From Haemaphysalis longicornis (Eukaryota > Arthropoda > Arachnida > Ixodida > Ixodidae): 64,000 nucleotides of DNA. This document shows positions 56,940-64,000 of the stretch, one piece after another. The stretch is from NCBI GenBank assembly GCA_013339765.2, contig CM023454.1:135673399-135737398 (forward strand), written 5' to 3'. The notes beneath the pieces were generated by a model, which was given only the letters and a program-made list of their open reading frames with translations, was not told the origin of the DNA and made no database searches. Position 1 is the stretch's first letter. Every line of letters starts with the position of its first letter. The translations under genes and the position numbers were made by a program.

Positions 56940-57593
56940 CAGCCGTGGTCTGTCGAATTAGAATAAATACTACTCTGCTTCTGAGAAAGAATGCCTGTCT
57001 ACTACAATGGGCAATTTCAAAATTTCGCCCATACGTGTATGGTGCCCCATTCAAGGTTGTGACAAACAACCATGCTCACTCTTGGCTTTTCAATTTCAAG
57101 GACCCCTCTGCCCGTCTTGGGCGGCGGAGCTTGCACCTGCAAGAGTACGACGTTATAACCGTCTGTAAATCCAGCAGGAAACACTCCGACGTAGACTGCC
57201 TGCCCCGCGTCCCCGTCGACCCAGCATCGCAAGACTCTGATGAACACAGCACGTTCTTCGGAGTCGTGACGGACAGCGACCTGCCGCCCAGCAGCGTGCC
57301 GACCCCGAGCCACGCCTCATGATCGACTACATCGATGACACAATGGCACCTTGCCTATGACCATCAAACGCAACTTACCAGCATTCAGCCTGATAAACTG
57401 CGTCCTCGTGAAGAATTCCAGCCTCGTGACGAGAACGCATAATAGTCTTGTCCTCCCCGCAGACCCTCGTGACGAAATTTTGGAAGCCTGCCACGACGAC
57501 CCATTTTCCGGACATATCGGCACAGCTCGCCTAATTAGAAAAAAACCGTCCCGAGTAAACAGCCGGTTTGGTATTTCGCGCGTTCGTTTTTAG
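56940..57593 (+). pseudogene. pol: gypsy RNase H end and integrase zinc domain
   Basis: 57000-57200 reads LQWAISKFRPYVYGAPFKVV, FKDPSARLGRRSLHLQEYDV and a degraded ADALSR block. 57351-57593 has HDDPFSGHIGTARLI, the His pair of the integrase HHCC domain. The Cys pair is lost to the insertion that follows. Confidence 0.75.
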
Positions 57594-57718
57594 CACTGCC
57601 TTGATAGAAGTTCGCGTCGCATCTGACAGATTGCGCCACCAGTCCACGGCGCGCGCGCCGCTCGTGGGATTCTTGTTCTCAGCGGTTTGCACTCGGTCTA
57701 TGCAAGACGTAGCATCAA

Positions 57719-58080
57719 CATCCCCCTCGCGAGGGGCACGATCAAATGCAGAGCATTTCGGGGGCGCACGAGTTAAGTAGTTTGCGTTACGTTAATGTTG
57801 TTGCACTTGTGGCAACTGCTGACGAGAGAGCGCTCGGTCAGCAGTAATTTCGAATGAGTCAAGGAGTTATAAAGCGCGTCCGTAGCCTCCCATTCTGTGT
57901 CGGCTTTGTGGCGCAGGGAAGTAAGAGCACCATGTACATTGCATTGCGCCGCAGGGTAGAGGGGTCGAAAACCGGGCGCCGGATAGTATTTTTCTTTGTA
58001 TAGTAGGGAGGGGTGCGGTGCGGACTACGGACGTCAGCCGCGGTGGACATCGTGAGTTACTGAAATGCTCTGCATTTAAA
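57719..58080 (+). mobile_element. Hairpin-ended non-autonomous element, copy in gypsy integrase
   Basis: Begins CATCCCCCTCGCGAGGGG, then GATC and AAATGCAGAGCATTT. Ends with AAATGCTCTGCATTTAAAA. Aligns in reverse with 27057-27546, sharing GTTTGCGTTACGTTAATG and the tRNA-derived stretch (57900-57985, plus; GGCTTTGTGGCGCAG). It interrupts the integrase between its zinc and catalytic domains. Confidence 0.68.
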
Positions 58081-58149
58081 ATCAAGGCGAAGTACTAACG
58101 GCACCGACACACATCTGACGTCACCCCTACGGCCGAAGCTGCCATGACT

Positions 58150-58985
58150 GCCGGCGACCAAAAACGCCGCCGATGAGACCCGCCGCACTTCTGCAGCCGT
58201 TCGTCATCCCATCGAAGCCCTTGCCAACAGATTTGAATGGACTTCCTGGGCCCGTCCCCATACGTCACATCGGTAAACAAGTGCATTGTCGTAGCAAACC
58301 GAATACATGATGCACTACGCAAAGACCGCCGCTCTTCCCAGGAAGACTGCACGAAGCTGCGAGGTTCATCAAAAACCAAGTAGTGACTGCGATATCGAGA
58401 TCCTCAAGTGCTCATTACGGACCGCGGAACGGCCTTACTGCGGAGCTTATGCAAGGCATCTTACGCTACAGCAACAGAGGGTCACCCAGGAACGACAGCG
58501 TGCCACCCTCATGAGAAAGGATTAACGGAACATCTCAACAAGACGATTGCGGATATGTCATCTATGTACATCCATCGTTTTAACATAAGTCTTGGCACGA
58601 AGTCCTCCCGTATGTCAAGTGTATGTACTAACTGCTATGCAGGAAACTGCGTAGATGACACCATTCGAGTTTCTCTACTGAAGACGGCCGGACTATGGTG
58701 CTTCACGCATGCTTCCGTTGCGTAGAAGTCGGCGATCTCAACGCCGACGTCCAGGAAACCTTCAGCGTGTGGAGGAGCCCGCCAGCTCGCTCGGCTTCGT
58801 ACAACAAACCAGCACCTGGTGGATGCCGGACGCTAATACCTTTGAAGACGAGACGCCGAGTACTGCCCAGGGGATTGTGTGTGGGTTCGGAACTCCCATC
58901 CGATGGCGCCGACTCAGTGAGAAGCTTCTTGGACGGTATTTCGGAACCTACCAGATTGTACGACGTGTTGGCCAACTTACCTACT
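58150..58985 (+). pseudogene. pol: gypsy integrase core and C-terminal domain
   Basis: Frames show LLQPFVIPSKPLP, YAKTAALPRKTA, a short ITDRGTA block near 58410 and NKTIADMSSMY near 58540. The end reads LGRYFGTYQIVRRVGQLTY (to 58985), the GPY/F-type C-terminal domain. At least three frame changes. Confidence 0.72.
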
Positions 58986-59126
58986 AAGATGATCCACGAC
59001 AGTGATTGCGGTATATCACTACGATGCACGGCGTCCCTCAAGAAGTCCGCGTGGTTCGCTTTAAATGTTATCGCAGGAGAAGTGTTATTTCAGCCTCTGG
59101 TCGATGAACTCTTAGAGAGGAGGGGC

Positions 59127-59210
59127 TGTTGCCGCGAACCTTGCATTAAGTTTGTTTGTTTATGTTTCCTTTTTACCGCCCGGCAGCGCCGCTCCGTGTT
59201 ATATGTCTAC
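59127..59210 (+). repeat. 3' LTR fragment of gypsy remnant at 56-59 kb
   Basis: Preceded by the purine tract GAGAGGAGGGGC and starting TGTTGCCGCG. Similarity to the left LTR ends near 59210. Confidence 0.65.
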
Positions 59211-60088
59211 AGAAAATTAAGGTATATTAACCCGACCACGAAACCAAACGGCGACCATCATTTGATGAAATCACTCACGTCAACAATAACTAGTAGTTTT
59301 GAGGATTTTATTATATATTTTTGGCACCAGCTTGGGTAAATTTACGGTTATGGGTATCTGGTAGCTAGTGCTGATTTCAAGAGGAATAATAATTTGAGGT
59401 CCAGCAAGTACTTATTAAAAAAGTGTAGGCTCAATTGTCACCGTCATTAACCATTACACTTTTACTTTTTTGATTTTTTTATAGTATAACATATTCCTAT
59501 ACACTACAAAAAACAGGGGACTTTCTTTCTGTCAAGTTGGGCATCTATTTCTTGACAACCCGCTGTAGATCGACCTTTGCGCTTTTTCTATTACCAGAGT
59601 GTAATATGTTGTTTGATCATATCTATATATTTTATTTTTAATTAATTTACGAGAAAGATCGACTTTTGTGAAGAATAGTTCAATGCATTCATTGTATTTC
59701 TTTTGCGCAATTTGTTAAAATTTCAGTTTTTTTGTAATAATTGGCGTTTTATGATATCCGAAATCAAATTGCTTGATTATTCAGCAAAATCTTATGATTT
59801 CATGTTTTCGATTGTTTATTTATTTTATTGGTTTTACTTGGATCAACGGAATGTAATCTGCAAACGCCTACTGTTTTCCACCAATATTAACAATTGATCT
59901 TCTAATACGTCTTGTATTGGTGTTCAAAGGGCGTAAGACATTATGAACAGTCCTCCGGCGTCCTGTTTAAGGGCGAAAGCCACTTAGAGGCTGGGGGCTC
60001 TCGGCGTCTCCTTTTAATAGTCGTCGTTTTGTAATGGTCATCTTGTGTCCGGTCTTGGTACTTAAACACTAGAAACGTGTTTTACGCG
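59211..60088. other. Unassigned AT-rich DNA
   Basis: Very AT-rich to about 59900, then more balanced. No gene or repeat recognised. Confidence 0.5.
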
Positions 60089-60196
60089 TCGCGCTAGAGC
60101 GTTACATGTTCTGAAAACACTGGGCTACTCGTTTACTTCTCGCGCTAGAGCGCTTCACGCTTCAAAGACCAGAGACCTATACAGCAAAGCTGTATA
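60089..60196. repeat. Cluster of short hairpins
   Basis: GCGCTAGAGCG occurs twice (about 60091 and 60141), and TATACAGC-AAA-GCTGTATA is a perfect 8-bp stem with a 3-nt loop at 60178-60196. Confidence 0.7.
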
Positions 60197-60318
60197 CCGC
60201 TTCCTCCTAGATGGTTTCATCTGTGTTGGCAAAAACGCCAAGGCGCGAAGAATACACAAATGCAATGCATGCTTCGCCCCTCTCCATCTATCACTTTAAG
60301 GAAGTAGGCCGGCTTTTT

Positions 60319-60727
60319 AGATGCAAAGCATCTCTTGCTCTCGGCTGTGTCGTCCGTCGTCCGTCCGCCCCTCTCCCCCTCTCCACACCAGCTGTGCGAT
60401 AGCGCGCGCACTTCTCCTTCTCCTCCTCTCTCCACGCCAGCTGTGCGATAGCGCGCGCGCTACTCCTCTCCTCTCTCCACGCCAGCTGTGCGATAGCGCC
60501 GGCGCTACTCATCACAGCAGCTGCTCGATAAGCCCGCGTGCGCGTCTCCTCTCTCATCACCTTCTCTCCACTCAGTCTGCTCTCTATAATAAACCCAGTC
60601 CGCGCGCCGCTCCCTCAGTTGCTGCATAGGTTGAGTCACGCTGCGCGGTGCGGAGTTCCGTCATTTTCTGTTAATTGGATACCAAATTTCGTGAACGTTT
60701 CGGAACCTCCGAGATGCTTCGCATCAA
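60319..60727. mobile_element. Possible hairpin-ended element with internal tandem repeat
   Basis: Bounded by AGATGCAAAGCATCT (60319-60333) and AGATGCTTCGCATC (60712-60725), both self-complementary with short loops. Inside, a 45-49-bp unit containing CCAGCTGTGCGATAGCGC repeats three times (starts 60383, 60432, 60477). It resembles the 27- and 57-kb elements in plan but not in sequence. Confidence 0.45.
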
Positions 60728-61209
60728 CTGAGGGTTCGCTCGCGGGAAGGTGGTGTTTGTTTTTTTCTGTAACTTTAGGTAAGTGAGAGGGAAAGTACGT
60801 TTTATAGTACATTTACGCACAGCACAACTTCGCGCAGGCATGATATCATTGAATGCTTTCATGGCCACAAATTGCTCAGTATTCTCTCTTCTGTTAAGGA
60901 GCCCCCGATTTTCACACAGCCACACTTCTCGCAGTTTTGTTCCTTCCTAATGTGCCCCCCCTGCCGGCGGACTGGGCTGTGTCGGTCGGTTTCGGCTGAC
61001 CTGCTTTGGTCCGTCGCAATGGCAGGAGTCAGTGGTGTGCCAGGCCCACTGTATTAGGTGGGCAACTCCCAGGCACTCTGAGGGCAAGTGCCTTCCAAGA
61101 ACACCGATGCGTGATGAAGACGCAGGCCCGGACAGCTTGGTGGCTCCGGGTGGTGTACATTGGGATGGTAATTCGAACAAAATTTGGTGGCTCGGTCGCA
61201 AATTTCTGT
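60728..61209. other. Unassigned
   Basis: No feature found. Becomes GC-rich toward the array that follows. Confidence 0.45.
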
Positions 61210-62660
61210 GGATCAACTATGATTCCCTTGGCCGGGGGCGGTAACGCGCCCCTGTAATCCAGTGTGGTGGAGGCCGGGGGGGTCAATTGTGCGAAGTGCA
61301 ACTGCACCAAGCGGACAGTTTGTGTTATAGTGGCGCACGGTTGCTGAAGCAATTGTGAGCGGCTACTAGGAGGCCGGGGGAGTGCGAAGCCCCTGTAACC
61401 GCAGCTAGGAAGGGGCCTATAACACGAACCGATCTGCTCGCCGAGGTGGAGTTGACGAGCCCTTGTAACCAAGTCATTGGGTACATGCGGTACAGTTCGT
61501 TTTATGTGCCATGCTGAAGCATGGGTACACACAATGATGCCGGGGGTTGTAGCGAACCTCTGTAACCGGAGCATGGAAGGGGCCTTTAAGGCGAACAGGT
61601 CTGCTGACCGAGGGAACTTGATGAGCCCTTGTAACCTTCAGTCTTGGGGGCGAGAGTGCAGAGCCACTGAGAGTTCCTCAGAGGATCCCTTCCTATATCC
61701 GAAAGATGGTATTTGTGGAGCAACTATGACTCTCTTGGCTAGGGGGAAGTAGCGAGCCCTGTAATCCAGTGGTGGGAGGGAGGCCGAAGGCTGGGGGTGG
61801 TAAACGCGCCCCTGTAACCCCAGCGTGAGAGGAAGCCAGCGGGTCAATGTTTGCGACGTAAGCACTGCGCTCACGCGGTACAGTTCGCACGTAGTGTTGG
61901 CGTACCATTGCTGAAGCAATGGGTAGACCCTACCGAGCCGGGGGCGTGCCACACCCCTGTAACCATAGCTTGGTGCTCGTTTCTGTTGAACTTGCGAACT
62001 GGTCTGCAGGCCGGCGGTTGTGGACAAACCCTTGTAACGTAATGTCATAGGGGCCAGAGCGTGGAAGTACGGTCATTCCACGGGGAAGGCCTCCTCGAGG
62101 AATCGGGGAGGCCGCACAATCCCTGCCCAGGGAGCGTGCAAAACGGCCGCCACAGCGGAGGTTCCTGGTCAACTGGAATCAGGTCCTACGCGGAGGTCGG
62201 GCGTTCGGGTGTCACCCCCACTTGGCAATGCGGTTGAAGCAGGAAGACGTGTCGAGATCGATCAACTATGACTTTCTATGGCCGGGGGAAGTAACGCACC
62301 CCTGTAATCCAGCGTGAGAGGAGGCCGGCAAGTCAAGTTGCAAAAGTAGATAGTGCTGGTCAGCGTACAGTCGTTTGTATTGGGAATACCGATTAAATTC
62401 GGGAAACCATTACGGCCCGGGGGACTGGCGGCCCTTGTAACCGCAAGCTTTGGCGGGGCCAGCGACCTGATCGCAATATGTCGGGGGGAGTGACATACCC
62501 CTGTAACCGAACGTCAAGGGGGCTAGATGTTGTACAGTCCGTATGGGGCCGGGGGGGGGGGTCGCGCCCCCCTGTAAACTTGCTGCGAGGGGCCTATAGA
62601 CTGATCTTCTCTAGCTGAGGCGCTTGCGGACCTTGTCACCCAAATGCCACTGGGACGTAC
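61210..62660. repeat. Degenerate GC-rich higher-order repeat with recurring stem-loops
   Basis: The word CCCYTGTAAYC recurs at about 61251, 61391, 61451, 61561, 61627, 61759, 61812, 61951, 62031, 62299, 62432, 62499, 62571 and 62630. Most gaps are near 55-70 or twice that. A larger unit of ~500-550 bp is marked by CAACTATGA at about 61213, 61716 and 62264. Many words are preceded by CCGGGGG, giving a G4/C4 stem around a ~10-nt loop. It encodes nothing convincing. Confidence 0.75.
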
Positions 62661-64000
62661 TTTGACGAGCTACTTGGTGTCCCGCACGGGGAAAACGGGG
62701 AAAGGTGAGGTTAGTACACCGACCGGGGAAACTCTCCTGGCTTAGTAACGGCTAGTAGGACCGAACCGATCTCCTCTGCCGAGCCGTCAACACCGCGGCA
62801 ATGCCAAAAGACTCTTGTTCCATTGAGCGAAAGACTAGGCACAGAGGAGGACATAAGTACATGGCTCTCATAACCAGTCCCGTTGGAGCCTGGCGAACGT
62901 GGATTTCAGTTAACGTTCGCATACAAACTTCCGGAGTCCGGAGACCGTGAAAAGCAGGTGTTGCAAGTACCCGTGTATAGTGGAAAGCTTCACTCGTGAT
63001 CCGTGAGTACCTGGTGCGGGGCCGTCGGTCAAGGACGTTAGTACGCAACGGCCGCTGAGCTGGGGGTCGGGAGGGGGCCCGTCCGTCGCCACCAAATAGG
63101 GTACTTCCTGTCTCCGACAGTTGGGGCCCAGTTATGGGACCCTATGGGTGAGCGGTAACCCGTGGCAGGGACCGCATATTTGGCAATTGGCACTGTCTGA
63201 TGCCCTCGCTGAGCAATCAGTCTTGGAAGAGAGTCAGACAAAAGGATTGGAGCAAAATTGCTTCCCTCATTCCTACCCTTCCCATAACCCATCCCGATTT
63301 CCAAGTTCCCGTTCCCAGCAACCCACCCTATCTGGCTTTTTCCTAGGGGGGACAAGAGGGGTCCCCCCGGGCTCGTCCCCCTGGTGGTGGGTCGCAAGAA
63401 AGCTTTTTCCCGTTAATTTCTCTCCACCTTCGGGTGGACAAAATTCTCTTTGCCGGTTGGCCCTATTTTTGTACTGTTGCAATTGGGTATAACCGGTTGT
63501 ACTACGGTGGTACCGGGGAGCTATTGAAAGCTCCATTTACTCGATGTGCCCGGCATTTCTGGAAAGTGGCCAGCAGCAGCCCCGCATCAGGTCAGTCGTC
63601 TCTGATACGAATAGAGTATGCTCGTGGTTTTGAACCCGCCTGCCGTATACAGTACCTGTTTTTCACAGCTATACCAGAACGAGATCAAAAACCTTGGGTT
63701 ATAACCTCCTCAGTATCCACGCCAGACGCATTAAAACCAGTATTACCCTGCGAGCAAATCTTTTTTCGCCGCATGGAATCCTTCATCTGGTCGGGTGTAA
63801 ACCGGTTTCTCCAATACGGACGTGTATATGTTAGGTATAAACCTGTTTTCTCAGGCACAAGGTTTTTAATGGCGGTTGGGTGCTGGGGCAGCCAGTATCA
63901 CGTGAGCACCAGAAGCATGAAGTCTACGCGGGGACCACTGATACACCTAGCCACCTAGTAACCCTCCAAACGGGATATAAAAACCAGAGCGAGCTTAAGA
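62661..64000. other. Unassigned, partly a fading continuation of the array
   Basis: 62756-62800 still resembles an array segment (GAACCGATCTCCTCTGCCGA). 63346-63368 is a strong hairpin, GGGGGGAC against GTCCCCCC with a 7-nt loop. Beyond it I see no gene. Confidence 0.45.

Larger units (their letters stand above)
56367..59210 (+). mobile_element. Ty3/gypsy remnant with two nested insertions
   Basis: LTR fragments at 56367-56535 and 59127-59210 share GTTTGTTYATGTTTCCTTTT. Between them only the C-terminal half of pol remains, in pieces: RNase H end and integrase zinc domain (56940-57593), integrase core and C-terminus (58150-58985). A SINE lies just before the first piece and a hairpin-ended element splits the integrase. 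The left LTR starts within 3 bp of the MITE end. Confidence 0.7.

Noticed and set aside
61029..61915. Minus-strand frames of 70-180 codons across the GC-rich array
   Set aside because: They follow the repeat period, have no family likeness, and arise from low stop density in GC-rich DNA.

Overview
The window looks like a stretch of arthropod, most probably ixodid tick, nuclear DNA. This rests on recognising the kinds of transposable elements present (CR1, I-clade, Penelope-like, Ty3/gypsy, tRNA-derived SINEs, a Helitron remnant) and on a low-gene, repeat-on-repeat architecture. Species cannot be told from the sequence alone. I found no convincing host protein-coding gene, rRNA or CRISPR array. 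Nearly every recognisable coding stretch is a decayed retroelement, with stops and frameshifts.

Layout. 572-6491 is a CR1-type non-LTR retrotransposon (+) whose 5' end is 5.2 tandem copies of a 290-bp monomer. 8363-13533 is a Ty3/gypsy element (-) with a perfect 5-bp target duplication and a Helitron fragment inside one LTR. 13534-17485 is unassigned DNA with two interleaved direct-repeat families. 17486-21143 is a gutted LTR element (-). 21322-25855 is a second gypsy element (+) sitting inside a TA microsatellite. 25907-28937 is a tandem array of a ~458-bp unit, and five of its units carry a 71-73-nt tRNA-like sequence followed by a T6 run. One unit is split by a hairpin-ended element. 28964-31060 holds a gag fragment, a 90-bp-arm inverted repeat and a Penelope-like (PLE) GIY-YIG remnant. 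31.1-37 kb contains microsatellites, two I-clade fragments and a possible TATA/Inr promoter. 37.06-37.41 kb is a field of palindromic 14-mers. 37640-43412 is an I-clade element (+) split by two head-to-head PLE copies. 44301-51385 is a large gypsy element (-). 55541-56364 is a MITE with ~290-bp inverted ends. 56367-59210 is a gypsy remnant (+) containing a SINE and a second hairpin-ended element. 60.1-60.7 kb has short hairpins. 61.2-62.7 kb is a degenerate GC-rich higher-order repeat with a recurring stem-loop.

How parts relate. There is no pathway or operon here; the logic is stratigraphic. Insertion order can be read from nesting: PLE into I-clade, hairpin-ended element into the tRNA-like array and into a gypsy integrase, Helitron into an LTR, gypsy into a microsatellite. 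The least explained material is the tRNA-like array, the 290-bp monomer promoter, the hairpin-ended elements and the 61-63 kb array.
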